Assembly: GCF_003612565.1 (NCBI RefSeq)
Contig: NZ_RAZG01000019.1
Coordinates: 1-64,000 of the forward strand
Length of the DNA stretch: 64,000 nt
Source: Roseburia sp. 1XD42-69
Lineage (GTDB): Bacteria > Bacillota > Clostridia > Lachnospirales > Lachnospiraceae
Reading direction: 5' to 3'
Below the pieces are notes generated by a model, which saw only the letters and a list, made by a program, of their open reading frames with translations, was not told where the DNA came from and did no database searches. This document shows positions 24,797 through 33,220 of the stretch, in pieces. The number at the start of each line of letters is the position of its first letter. Positions within the stretch are counted from its first letter, which is position 1. Made by a program: the position numbers and the translations under genes.

Positions 24797-25165
24797 TTAT
24801 TTTCTTCCCGGAACTGCCGGGAAACCATTTGGGTTTGGCATTATTATGTCAGAAAATTTCTTCATTTTGGACCTTGGGGGTGCGGTTTTTTCCACTTGTC
24901 CCCGTTCACTTATGTGATTACTTTTTTCTATTTCAGCTACATCAGCATAATAAACCATGCCAAGTTCTTTGTTTATTTTCTTTTTATACTTCCTCTCTAT
25001 TGCCGCTAATTCCCAAGTCTGGGAGCCATCCAGTCTGTTTGTGTCGATTTCATCACCCTTATGAGCCTCAAAATTGCGTCCCACTTCATCTTTCCACCCC
25101 TGGATGATTGTTTGAAATGTCCTCTCCTGCTCTTTAGTCAATTTTCTTCCTGACATAGTCCACAT
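24797..25165 (-). CDS. Protein encoded directly after the MuF gene (122 aa)
   Basis: Not recognised. The gene overlaps the MuF gene end by 32 bases; a start at 25153 ('MSGRKLTKEQE') is also possible. The protein is basic, helical in the first half ('QERTFQTIIQGWKDEVGRNFEAHKG') and disordered in the last 30 residues ('TAPPRSKMKKFSDIIMPNPNG'). Genes in this slot beside MuF proteins with extra C-terminal domains can encode a cognate partner or immunity protein; here that is only positional inference. A strong terminator follows it. Confidence 0.6.
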   Translation of the reverse strand: MWTMSGRKLTKEQERTFQTIIQGWKDEVGRNFEAHKGDEIDTNRLDGSQTWELAAIERKYKKKINKELGMVYYADVAEIEKSNHISERGQVEKTAPPRSKMKKFSDIIMPNPNGFPAVPGRK

Positions 25166-26624
25166 AGCCTCTTTTCTTTAAAATTTCCATGGCACTGTGA
25201 TGAATCTCAAACCCTGCCTCATGACAGTACTGAAATGCTTCTCTGTATATGTCATTATACACTACTTCAGACATATCTTTCAATACAGAAACAGCATAGT
25301 CATACTCTTTATTCACACACCTTAATTCAGCTATGTCCTGGTGTTCCCTCAAAAAATTAAAATCATCTGCCCCAAAAGAAATAATCCCGTTAGACACCGG
25401 ATGGTTATGCGTAATGGATGCCCCAGCCAGGTCAATGCCGCTTATTCCAACATTTGACGCATCCCCTGCGGCATGGTATACATTCCCGGCTTTATCAATA
25501 ACCACTGCATTTTCCACCGTATCATTCCGGAACAGATTCCCATAATGTTCCAATGCCTCTTCTGTCTTTCCCGGGTCGATTTTCCCCAGGTTCTGCATTC
25601 CTTCATCCATATCTGGTTCTGCTTCATCATAAGATACTTCACTGTCCCAGCTGTCTGTCCCGCCATCATAAACTTCCCTGTGCGGCTCTATCTCTATGTA
25701 TTCCACGCAACAATGGCATCTTGGATGAGCTGGCGGCAGCATATGGTGGTCCGGGAAAAGTTCTTTGCCTTTTATGTCAAACTTGTCATCCATTCCAATC
25801 TGCACTCCTTCCAAAGAGTTACATATTGTGCAGACCGACTCACTCCCATTGGTGCTCCACTTCTTTTCCGTCTTTCCCATATATCCCTTTGCCTGTGCCT
25901 GCCTAACCGCTTCATCTGCGCCCCAGTTATATGCAAATGCACTTTCTGTCTGGGCAATAGTCATGGCTCTGGATCGGTGCTTTCTCTCTGCATATTTCTG
26001 TGCAGCATCCCTGGCTTTCTCTCGTATGCTCTCTGGTTTCATCCGGGGATGGTCTTTCTTTAAAGTCGCAGCGATATTATCATAATATCGGGTAACTGCT
26101 TTCGTATCCCTCTCAGTAAGCCCGATACAAGGGCGGATAAGCCTAGAAAGTTCATCAACTGTATGACTGTCTCTCATTTTCTTCGTAAGAAGCGTCGCAA
26201 TGGCATCTTTTTGCTCCTGCGTTGAGACAGTGACAAATTCTGCTCCACGCTTTTCAATCCAGTTTAAAATGCCAGGAGCCTGGGTATTAATCTCAAATGA
26301 TATATTATCAAAGATTGGTTGTCCAGAAGGTCCTGCACTTATGGCATTCATCCACATTTTTTTAAGCTTTGTATTTACCAGTACAGAATAATCCTGCATC
26401 CATAGTTGCAGCATCTCATAGCTCACGGTTCCGTCAAGTACTATCTGTCTTAGTTCTGGATATGTAATGGCATCCTGCTGGTCTTTCCAAAAACCGTAGA
26501 GAATTTCCGCAGGTTCATCACTGTTTCTTTCCAGATACTCCTGCAGCCTGTCTAAAACTTCCTGGCTGCTCCTGGTCTTAGCCTTTTTTACCTTCCTTCT
26601 TGGACCAATTATCCGGAATCCCAT
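25134..26624 (-). CDS. MuF-type head morphogenesis protein with C-terminal HxHP (JAB-like) domain
   Basis: 496 residues. The central MuF domain (about 110-320) shows 'RAMTIAQTESAFAYNWGADEA', 'SVCTICNSLEGVQIG' and 'LPPAHPRCHCCVEY'. MuF proteins are minor capsid proteins carried inside the head near the portal. Beyond a linker, residues about 365-496 form an extra domain with 'ASITHNHPVSNGIISFGADDF' (H-x-H-P then S and D), resembling the metal-binding core of JAB/RadC folds, followed by a helical end. Such extra domains on MuF proteins are often enzymes or toxins delivered with DNA. It starts 16 bases inside the portal gene end. Confidence 0.85.
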   Translation of the reverse strand: MGFRIIGPRRKVKKAKTRSSQEVLDRLQEYLERNSDEPAEILYGFWKDQQDAITYPELRQIVLDGTVSYEMLQLWMQDYSVLVNTKLKKMWMNAISAGPSGQPIFDNISFEINTQAPGILNWIEKRGAEFVTVSTQEQKDAIATLLTKKMRDSHTVDELSRLIRPCIGLTERDTKAVTRYYDNIAATLKKDHPRMKPESIREKARDAAQKYAERKHRSRAMTIAQTESAFAYNWGADEAVRQAQAKGYMGKTEKKWSTNGSESVCTICNSLEGVQIGMDDKFDIKGKELFPDHHMLPPAHPRCHCCVEYIEIEPHREVYDGGTDSWDSEVSYDEAEPDMDEGMQNLGKIDPGKTEEALEHYGNLFRNDTVENAVVIDKAGNVYHAAGDASNVGISGIDLAGASITHNHPVSNGIISFGADDFNFLREHQDIAELRCVNKEYDYAVSVLKDMSEVVYNDIYREAFQYCHEAGFEIHHSAMEILKKRGYVDYVRKKID

Positions 26625-28030
26625 GCTGCTGTCCCCCTTCCAAGGCGTTTTTTCGCCTCTTCTCTCTTTTCATCCGGTATATCTTCCCCTTCCTCCCCAG
26701 ATTCTGCCCCTGCGGCTGTATCCGGTTCCGGGGGCTGGTTTTCTTCCTGCTGTTTCTGCCTGGTGCGGTCTGTCTCCCTGGTGTCGGAAGTTCTCTCCGG
26801 AAGATGCCCTGCCTGCCTTACATAATCTTCCAGGCCGTCATCCGGCACTAAGACGCCGATTCCCGTCATATCTTTGATAAATGCTGCCATTTTTTCAATG
26901 TCTACATCTTCGATGTCGCCGTGGGTCATCTTTGGGTAATCTGTTATATTGGCAAAATGCTGCCCGTTTATGTCTATCAGGGACGGTATGCCCTGGCTAT
27001 TAAACGTCTCACAGATAATGTCCAGGAAAGCTCCCATAGCCATAGCAAAAAGATTTGTCTTGTCGGAACTTAATGCCCAGCTCCCGGTTTTTTCATGGCC
27101 TAAAAATATAAAATCCGCCAGCACCGTCATTGCAATCCGGGTGTCATAGCGGCTGATAATGGCGTTTGTATCAAACTGCCTATTTCCCCCAGAACTTAAA
27201 AGCTCCAGTTCAAATCCATAGGGCAGCACCACCCCTTCCAGTTCATCCCGGCGTATGCTTCTTACCATACCTTCTAATGTTGCTTTGGTTGTCACCATTT
27301 TAGGGTCATCACTGTTCCAGATATCCACATTATCCGGTGTATGCATTACCGGAAGCCCCGCCAAATCCCTTTCAATGCCTATTCCCTCAATTTCCTGTAT
27401 TCTCCGCTTGAAATACCAGGAGCGGTAGGCAGTCCTTAAGATGCTGCGGCCCTCCGGGTTGTTTTTCCTGCTTTTTGTGCGAAACAGAAGGGCTTTTTCC
27501 ATGGGTATCGTAAACATCCCGTAATCCGGGGGCGGGTTCTGGGTCATGCCAAGAAGGTTATCCTCATTGTCATACTCCCATTGGTAAAGGGTTTCCTGCG
27601 CCCTTATGGGCAGTTTCTTCCATCCGATAAGCCCGTCATTGTACTTGCTCCTGGTCCTCTTGTCCCTGGTGTGCCCCATGCGCCTTTTGTACACGATTTC
27701 ATGAAAGCTCCACCCGTAGGTTAAAAAAGAAAGGATTTCCGATATGGTGTCTATCCATGTGTCCTGCATATCATCCATACAGCTTTTTACAAACTCTGCC
27801 GCTTCTTTGTCTTTAGCAGTATCCCCGCCGGGCTCCACGTTCCAGTCGCACTGCCTCACAAGCATTTCAATCGCAAAGAGGATAGCGCCTACCACATCGT
27901 CATTCTCTGACATTTCGTGGTAAACCGCTATCCCCCTTTTTCCTCTTAATTCATGGAGAAACTCTTCGTATATGTTCCCTCCGTACCGCCGCTGGCCTAT
28001 GCGGCCGATTTCTTTATTGTTGTTGGCCAT
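26609..28030 (-). CDS. Portal protein
   Basis: 473 residues from ATG at 28030, which has GAGGGGG about 10 nt upstream; an in-frame GTG at 28042 overlaps that site. 'EILSFLTYGWSFHEIVYKRR', 'GRSILRTAYRSWYFKRRIQEIEGIGIERDLAGLPVM' and 'ISRYDTRIAMTVLADFIFLG' fit DUF935/Mu gp29-like portals. Twelve copies would form the DNA entry ring; the C-terminal 50 residues are charged and disordered. It lies between terminase and MuF genes as expected. Confidence 0.9.
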   Translation of the reverse strand: MANNNKEIGRIGQRRYGGNIYEEFLHELRGKRGIAVYHEMSENDDVVGAILFAIEMLVRQCDWNVEPGGDTAKDKEAAEFVKSCMDDMQDTWIDTISEILSFLTYGWSFHEIVYKRRMGHTRDKRTRSKYNDGLIGWKKLPIRAQETLYQWEYDNEDNLLGMTQNPPPDYGMFTIPMEKALLFRTKSRKNNPEGRSILRTAYRSWYFKRRIQEIEGIGIERDLAGLPVMHTPDNVDIWNSDDPKMVTTKATLEGMVRSIRRDELEGVVLPYGFELELLSSGGNRQFDTNAIISRYDTRIAMTVLADFIFLGHEKTGSWALSSDKTNLFAMAMGAFLDIICETFNSQGIPSLIDINGQHFANITDYPKMTHGDIEDVDIEKMAAFIKDMTGIGVLVPDDGLEDYVRQAGHLPERTSDTRETDRTRQKQQEENQPPEPDTAAGAESGEEGEDIPDEKREEAKKRLGRGTAAWDSG

Positions 28031-28062
28031 TTCCTTTATCACCCCCTCTTAGTTTATGTCCG

Positions 28063-28091
28063 TTGCTTTCTGCCAGCTTATTCCCTATAAT
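28063..28091 (+). promoter_or_regulatory. Candidate promoter for the plus-strand gene
   Basis: TTGCTT (28063-28068), a 17-bp spacer and TATAAT (28086-28091). The -10 is perfect, the -35 weak. It faces away from the late operon, toward the gene at 28142. Confidence 0.5.
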
Positions 28092-28141
28092 TTAAGTACA
28101 GGCGTCCTCAGCGCCAAGTACACAAGAAAGGAATATATATT

Positions 28142-28327
28142 ATGCAGAAAAAAGAAACTATTACAGGATACTGCCCCAAGCAAGACTGTGAAACATCAAT
28201 CATTGTCACCTACACCATTACTGAAGCAATGAAGGCCAGCTACAAAACGCCTCTGCTTTTTAAGTGTAACTATAATAATGCTTACGGTACCTGTACTGAT
28301 TGTCCAATTTTTAAAAATTTGGCTTAA
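28142..28327 (+). CDS. Small Cys-containing protein on the opposite strand of the late operon (61 aa)
   Basis: It begins 'MQKKETITGYCPKQDCETSIIV' and ends with 'FKCNYNNAYGTCTDCPIF': five cysteines placed as in a small zinc-binding fold. A GAAAGGA site and a candidate promoter lie upstream. It is the only plus-strand gene within 2.1-34 kb, wedged between portal and terminase genes, and its end overlaps the end of the opposing gene. Similar small proteins occur in Lachnospiraceae genomes without a named function. It is likely a lysogen-expressed cargo gene. Confidence 0.65.
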   Translation: MQKKETITGYCPKQDCETSIIVTYTITEAMKASYKTPLLFKCNYNNAYGTCTDCPIFKNLA

Positions 28328-28581
28328 TCTATCGGTTTATAAAAAGCCATGAATTTTTCTGGAAGCTGTGGAATCCGTGGGTTGCGCACTGATACATCGC
28401 AGCCCATAAGCTCCATCTCTACTACTGGAGCTTCCCCGCCCTTATGGATAAATCTAATTCCGGTTACCGCATCCGACACATCTATCCCATCAATAGATAT
28501 ATTTGTCATGTTCATTCCATTGGATTCGATAACCAACTTGTGTTTTTTTAGCCTTTTTTCGTTTAATTCCCTTTTTTCCAT
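28324..28581 (-). CDS. Hypothetical phage protein between terminase and portal (85 aa)
   Basis: Start at 28581 ('MEKRELNEKR'), set by GGAGG at 7 nt. The first 25 residues are charged. The rest ('NISIDGIDVSDAVTGIRFIHKGGEAPVVEMELMGCDVSV') is a small beta domain of a type found in phage proteins beside terminase genes. Function unknown. The coding start lies just after the terminase stop, with which it overlaps slightly upstream of its ATG. Confidence 0.7.
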   Translation of the reverse strand: MEKRELNEKRLKKHKLVIESNGMNMTNISIDGIDVSDAVTGIRFIHKGGEAPVVEMELMGCDVSVRNPRIPQLPEKFMAFYKPID

Positions 28582-28585
28582 TACA

Positions 28586-30001
28586 TTACCTCCAATAACT
28601 GCTCTTTCCAAGACTGCTTTCCACAGGCGGCGCCGAATATGTCCTGCCGCTTTCTACTTCGTTAAATGCAGAACTGCCTGCATCCACCATGTCTTTAAAC
28701 TTGGACTGTGGGAAACTCTCCAACTGATTAAAATACATTTCGTTCCAGTCAGCAATCAGCACATCCACATTTCCCTTATCCATACCTTCAAGGCCAAGCC
28801 ACTGTGCTGAAAACGGCTCTGCCCTTGTAACTTTGTCTCCGGATTCCGGCAGTATTTTTACTGTGAACCCAGCCAAAAGCTTTAAGAAACTCTGTGCCTG
28901 GTCCTTGCCTGCCTGGCCTGGGTCCTGCGGGAGACGGGTCACAACCCTTTTGTATTTCGCCTTGTCTGCTATACAGGTCATGCGTATTAATTCCCTTACC
29001 TCTGCGGAATCACAGCGGCGGTTTATAACATCCGCAACAATATACCTGCCGTTCTTCCTCTTGCCTATCAGGACGCTTGCCGTATATGCAGGCTCCCCAT
29101 CCTCGTCTTCGGAGGTAGCTGCCAAATCCCATCCTCTTGCCCACAGGATTACATCGGTGGGCAGGTTCTCCAGCATGTTGACTTTTGTCCGCTTGAACAA
29201 CAGGCCTGCTGCCGGCTTTATTTTCCAGTTGCCTTTTAACAGACGTTCTCTTTCCACCAGAGGAAGGGCATTTAAGTTTGCAAGATACGATGGGTCATTT
29301 TGCAATAATATTTTATTGTCGTGTATGGTTGATGCAATAAATGTGACACTTTTAATGTCATTACGGTTAACACCCTGAGATATAAGCTGTTCCTTGTCAT
29401 CGGCCCATACTATTTCATTGTTGACTCGCGCCATATAGCGGATTTTTCCGCTTCGCTCCGGAATAGGATATCCTGTATCTCCATCTATCCACCAGCTTAT
29501 AAAATCTGCGACCCAGCTATCTGCATCCGGATTACAGGTTGCCCGTATGTAGGGTTTTACTCCACAACTGGAGCGGTTTCGGGACAGCATATAAAAAAAC
29601 TGATGTTTCGTGAAATGAGTTAATTCGTCATATCCAATTAACGCAATCTGTGACCCCTGCCATTTGCCCAAATCCTTGTCACCATCAATATGGGCAAAGC
29701 TTATTCTTGCCCCTGACCGGAAACGCCAATGTCTCCTGGGCGATGTCTTGGGTATGGAACCCTTTATACTTGCATATGTATCAAAACTTGTGTCCCAAAG
29801 ACCTCCTTCCTGAGTTATCTGAATCGACTGCCGTCTAAATATAACTGCACCAAACCTGGGATTAGAAATATGCCTCAGTCCTTCTAGGAGTAAGGCATAT
29901 GTTTTCCCTCCTCCCGCTGCACCTCCATATATTGCAATATCAGCAGGCGTACTTAAAAACAATTCCTGCGGCCCTTCCTGCGGCTTTAATATTTTTACCA
30001 T
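28586..30001 (-). CDS. terL: Terminase large subunit
   Basis: 471 residues. Walker A is 'GGAAGGGKT' at about 26-34 and Walker B with catalytic Glu is 'IALIGYDE' at about 119-126. The C-terminal nuclease domain has 'WARGWDLAATSEDEDG' (first acidic residue), 'ADVINRRCDS' and 'PQDPGQAGKDQA'. It is the ATP-driven motor that packages DNA through the portal and cuts it. It follows the small subunit by two bases. Confidence 0.95.
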   Translation of the reverse strand: MVKILKPQEGPQELFLSTPADIAIYGGAAGGGKTYALLLEGLRHISNPRFGAVIFRRQSIQITQEGGLWDTSFDTYASIKGSIPKTSPRRHWRFRSGARISFAHIDGDKDLGKWQGSQIALIGYDELTHFTKHQFFYMLSRNRSSCGVKPYIRATCNPDADSWVADFISWWIDGDTGYPIPERSGKIRYMARVNNEIVWADDKEQLISQGVNRNDIKSVTFIASTIHDNKILLQNDPSYLANLNALPLVERERLLKGNWKIKPAAGLLFKRTKVNMLENLPTDVILWARGWDLAATSEDEDGEPAYTASVLIGKRKNGRYIVADVINRRCDSAEVRELIRMTCIADKAKYKRVVTRLPQDPGQAGKDQAQSFLKLLAGFTVKILPESGDKVTRAEPFSAQWLGLEGMDKGNVDVLIADWNEMYFNQLESFPQSKFKDMVDAGSSAFNEVESGRTYSAPPVESSLGKSSYWR

Positions 30002-30003
30002 AG

Positions 30004-30786
30004 TTAATCACGCCCATTATTCGGAATATATATCTGAATCTCATCAACTCCACCCTCGTCAGCAGATATTCTTTCCTCTTCCTGTTTTATTCTCTTCATC
30101 GTCATGACATTGTCGTAATCATCCAGTTTTCGCAACCTCATGAGCGAATCTACACATTTCGTTTTGGCTCTTTGAACTTTTGTCAATTCTGACTGTAACG
30201 CAACCAACCCTTTAATCCAATGCTCTGTTTCAGTAGTGACATCCATGCTTTCCGGCAAGGACTTCCCTTCTTCTCCGTAAACCGAATGCTTTTTTGTATG
30301 AGTTCCTTTTACATACAATCCTTTAGAAAGACTGTTTTCAAACTTTTTAATCTTGTGCATCAAATCCCGCTCCCTGACCGAATATACACCTATCTGCATT
30401 TTTAGTATATCTTCTTCCTGGCCACCCATGTTATGTATAAGCGATATCTCGTCTTCATCCAATGCATCTAAATATAATGTAGAAAAGGCTCCATGTTTTT
30501 CCGCATTCTTGTTTCTTTCTGGTACGGATGGTGCATGCCCGACAGCATTTTTATTTCCTTTCGGCGCTCCTTTTGGTTTCCGAGCGTTCGGTTTCTTTTT
30601 ATCCGAGCGTTCGGTTTCTTTTTTTTTACTCTGCTCGCTTTTATTTTTATCCCATTTTTGGGTAGATTTCCACCTGCGGACAGTACTGTCCGGTACGCCG
30701 ATTTTCTTCGCAATATCGACCAGTTTCATCCCATCCTGGTATAGCTTTTCTGCTTCAATACTGCCTGGGCTTCTTGCTCTTGCCAT
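30004..30786 (-). CDS. terS: Terminase small subunit
   Basis: 260 residues. The N-terminal HTH ('AEKLYQDGMKLVDIAKKIGVPDSTVRRWKSTQKWDK') is followed by a Lys-rich stretch and 'GAPKGNKNAVGH', a hallmark of Firmicutes phage small terminases. A helical core and an oligomerisation part ('VRERDLMHKIKKFENSLSKGL') follow. It recognises phage DNA for packaging. GAGGTGGTGATAA precedes the ATG. Confidence 0.92.
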   Translation of the reverse strand: MARARSPGSIEAEKLYQDGMKLVDIAKKIGVPDSTVRRWKSTQKWDKNKSEQSKKKETERSDKKKPNARKPKGAPKGNKNAVGHAPSVPERNKNAEKHGAFSTLYLDALDEDEISLIHNMGGQEEDILKMQIGVYSVRERDLMHKIKKFENSLSKGLYVKGTHTKKHSVYGEEGKSLPESMDVTTETEHWIKGLVALQSELTKVQRAKTKCVDSLMRLRKLDDYDNVMTMKRIKQEEERISADEGGVDEIQIYIPNNGRD

Positions 30787-30820
30787 TTATCACCACCTCG
30801 CTATTTGTTTTGTTTTCATA

Positions 30821-30856
30821 AATAACAGAGGGAGTGCATTGCCTCCCTCTGTTATT
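30821..30856. terminator. Perfect 14-bp inverted repeat between IbrB-like gene and terS
   Basis: AATAACAGAGGGAG is exactly inverted with an 8-nt loop. It has no long T-run, so termination would be weak or factor-assisted. It marks the boundary between the cargo operon and the packaging genes. Confidence 0.55.
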
Positions 30857-30885
30857 TCGTCATACGGATACCGATTGATTTAACA

Positions 30886-31407
30886 TTAAATCTTCGTTAT
30901 AAACTCTGCTTTTGAGAACTCCTGTTCCAGTGTAATCATCATTTTCAAAAAGTCCTCTTTGGAGAACTCTGAAAGCCGGAAGATTTCCTCCGGCCTCATT
31001 CCCAGCTGTTTCCCAATCTCTTTTACGGATTTTCCCTCTGCCATCAGCTCCTTAACGATTGCTTTCATGGGCCCCAGCAGATGTGCACCTCTCGCTCGGT
31101 TATGGGTAACAGTTCCATAGATATTCCCGGCTTTATCCTTATGCTCCACAATTACCACTGGTACTTTCCCTTCCAGCATGGATAGCAACGGTTCTTCTCC
31201 TGCTATTGTCCAGCGATGGAAACCGTCAATAATCGTAAAATCCGGCCTTACCACAATCGGCAGGGTCCAGCCATTGGCAAGTATAGACTGCTTCAGCAGT
31301 TCCAGGTTCTGTTTTGATACTTTATTTGGGTTATAATCGTTCGGTTTTACCCTGCCCCTTGCAACCCATTGAAGCGTAGAAAGAGGCGCTGCTAACCTAT
31401 TGTCCAT
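30886..31407 (-). CDS. ibrB: ParB/Srx-fold protein, IbrB-like
   Basis: 173 residues. ParB N-domain: 'NPNKVSKQNLELLKQSILANGWTLPIVVRPDFTIIDGFHRWTIAG', with 'DGFHRW' at about 61-66 in place of the GERR motif; a C-terminal HTH-like region has 'KSVKEIGKQLGMRPEEIFRLS'. It overlaps the preceding PP-loop gene by 11 bases. ParB-fold/PP-loop neighbours of this kind are the IbrB/IbrA pair known from enterobacterial prophages. ParB folds of this type can be CTPases or nucleases; the activity here is unknown. Confidence 0.83.
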   Translation of the reverse strand: MDNRLAAPLSTLQWVARGRVKPNDYNPNKVSKQNLELLKQSILANGWTLPIVVRPDFTIIDGFHRWTIAGEEPLLSMLEGKVPVVIVEHKDKAGNIYGTVTHNRARGAHLLGPMKAIVKELMAEGKSVKEIGKQLGMRPEEIFRLSEFSKEDFLKMMITLEQEFSKAEFITKI

Positions 31408-32548
31408 CCTTTATACGCTCCCTTCTCTTTGCCTCTTCAATATATCTTCCGTATATAGTCTGATATAAAGCTCTACAGGAACGCAATTTGGGGTCGCCTG
31501 ATATAATCCCTTCATAGATTTCTTTGTAGTCTTTATTATCCGCAAAGGAAGATACGCTCATAAAAAAATTCCGATACCTGTCAGCCACATAGCGTTTATG
31601 CCGGGTGGGGAAATTGCCTTCCATATCGGAAAATAATTCTAAAAGGGCAGCTTTATAATCTTTTTCATCCATACCCTGCTCATTTTTCTTCCGGACAGCA
31701 GTATTTCTTCCAAACATTTCGCTGTCCCAGTACAGTGCCGCCAGATATGCATTCGGCTCCCTTCTGATAATCCTTTCCATAAGATCTGGATAATACTCAT
31801 TCATCTGAACCAGGCTTTTAGCCGTGTCAATAGAAAAAAACTGTGACACCCTGAGCCTTCTGCGGCTGGTTCCTGACTGCCATAAAAACAAATATATCTC
31901 AGGAATATCTACCTTTTCCTTATACAAATACAGCCACACATCATTGTCTTTCCAGTCGTAAATAGGAAAAATCTGATGCCTTCTGGTAATATGCCTGCCC
32001 CCCTGCGTAATTGTTGCAATGCTTACAAGTCTCTGCACCGATTCTGCTGTCCGTATACCCGTTATTGTTATCCCACCGGAATATGCCCGTGGCAGAAAAT
32101 CCTGATATGCATCTACACGGGGACGGAGCAATGGATGGCTTTTTATGGCAAATGCGGGCGGCTGTCTTACCCATACATCTTTTTTATACCTGTCCCAGCA
32201 GATAAAGGTTTCATCATTGGACAATTCATTAAAGCAGTTATAATGCTTCACTTCCAGGCAAAACCACTCAAACTTCACCCCCATTAACATAAATTTTTTG
32301 CGCCACTCCCGAACTTTTTTGTCCATACATGGGAAGATGGCCTCTTCATCAATGAACTGCACCGTCAGCTGTGCGGGATTGATTTCCCCTGCCTGTATCA
32401 GATTCATTACAAGCTGAGCGAGACAAAGACTGTCCTTTCCGCCACTAAAGGACATATACACCGGCAGGCCATTTTTGAAAACATTTTTTATCCTAATGTT
32501 TGCGGCCTCCACTACATCAATGCTTGACTTACATCTTTTTATAGCCAT
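31397..32548 (-). CDS. ibrA: PP-loop ATPase of the PAPS-reductase superfamily, IbrA-like (DUF3440)
   Basis: 383 residues from ATG at 32548 (GCGGGG at 7 nt). The PP-loop 'SGGKDS' lies at about 35-40. Downstream are 'TGIRTAESVQRL' and 'FPIYDWKDNDVWLYL', as in PAPS-reductase-like enzymes, and a C-terminal DUF3440-like helical part ('RRLRVSQFFSIDTAKSLVQMNEYYPDLMERI'). PP-loop enzymes activate a substrate with ATP, releasing pyrophosphate; there is no Cys motif of true PAPS reductase. Paired with the overlapping ParB-fold gene. Confidence 0.85.
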   Translation of the reverse strand: MAIKRCKSSIDVVEAANIRIKNVFKNGLPVYMSFSGGKDSLCLAQLVMNLIQAGEINPAQLTVQFIDEEAIFPCMDKKVREWRKKFMLMGVKFEWFCLEVKHYNCFNELSNDETFICWDRYKKDVWVRQPPAFAIKSHPLLRPRVDAYQDFLPRAYSGGITITGIRTAESVQRLVSIATITQGGRHITRRHQIFPIYDWKDNDVWLYLYKEKVDIPEIYLFLWQSGTSRRRLRVSQFFSIDTAKSLVQMNEYYPDLMERIIRREPNAYLAALYWDSEMFGRNTAVRKKNEQGMDEKDYKAALLELFSDMEGNFPTRHKRYVADRYRNFFMSVSSFADNKDYKEIYEGIISGDPKLRSCRALYQTIYGRYIEEAKRRERIKDGQ

Positions 32549-33171
32549 ATTTTTTCCCCGCATTTCGGGCAGATAACGAATTGACTTTCTTCGGCGGTTT
32601 TCTCTTCGCTATCATTTGTAACAGAATCCGGCTGCGTAAGTACTGTTTCTTGTGGCACCGACTCCTGTTCTGATTCCATTTTTTGTATCTGCTCTTCTTT
32701 TCTTTCTGCATTTTCTTTGATGGCCTGGATTTCTTCCTCATCAAGCGTCCCGTATTCGGATAGTTTATCTGTAATATCCTCAGCCTCGGAGACCATCTGC
32801 TTTAAGATTTCTTCGTCGAAGCCAGGAATATCCAGATCCCCCTGCAGATCTTCCAGAAAACTGTTTAGTGTATCCAAGTTATCAATGCCCAAGCTGAAAA
32901 TCTTATTATCGGCAACCATCAGCTTCTTTTTCTGATTTTCAGTGAGATTATCATACCGATATACCTCTGCTGTTTCCTTCCCCATAGCAATAAGGGTATC
33001 ATATAGGCCATTCCCTGCTAAAATAACATTTTTTTCATCAATGACTATAGGACGTATTTGGCCAAACATTTTAACACTGCGTTGGAACTCTGCTAACTGC
33101 TGTTCCGTATGAATCCTTACATTCTTCTCTGGTTTCACCAGATCTGTTAATTTCATGGTGGTTATTTCCAC
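32539..33171 (-). CDS. Second ParB-fold protein with C-terminal zinc motif
   Basis: About 210 residues. GTG at 33171 has AGGAGG at 8 nt and is preferred; ATG at 33177 or 33213 are alternatives. ParB N-domain: 'LTDLVKPEKNVRIHTEQQLAEFQRSVKMFGQIRPIVIDEKNVILAGNGLYDTLIAMG'. A helical middle ('DNLDTLNSFLEDLQGDLDIPGFDEEILKQM') resembles ParB regions fused to phage DNA methylases, and a C-terminal 'FVICPKCGEKIWL' forms half a zinc site. No methylase follows; instead a PP-loop gene lies on each side. Confidence 0.82.
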   Translation of the reverse strand: MEITTMKLTDLVKPEKNVRIHTEQQLAEFQRSVKMFGQIRPIVIDEKNVILAGNGLYDTLIAMGKETAEVYRYDNLTENQKKKLMVADNKIFSLGIDNLDTLNSFLEDLQGDLDIPGFDEEILKQMVSEAEDITDKLSEYGTLDEEEIQAIKENAERKEEQIQKMESEQESVPQETVLTQPDSVTNDSEEKTAEESQFVICPKCGEKIWL

Positions 33172-33220
33172 GTTCATATCCTCCTGCCTGTTATTTGGAG
33201 GAGCTTTAGACATATGACAA

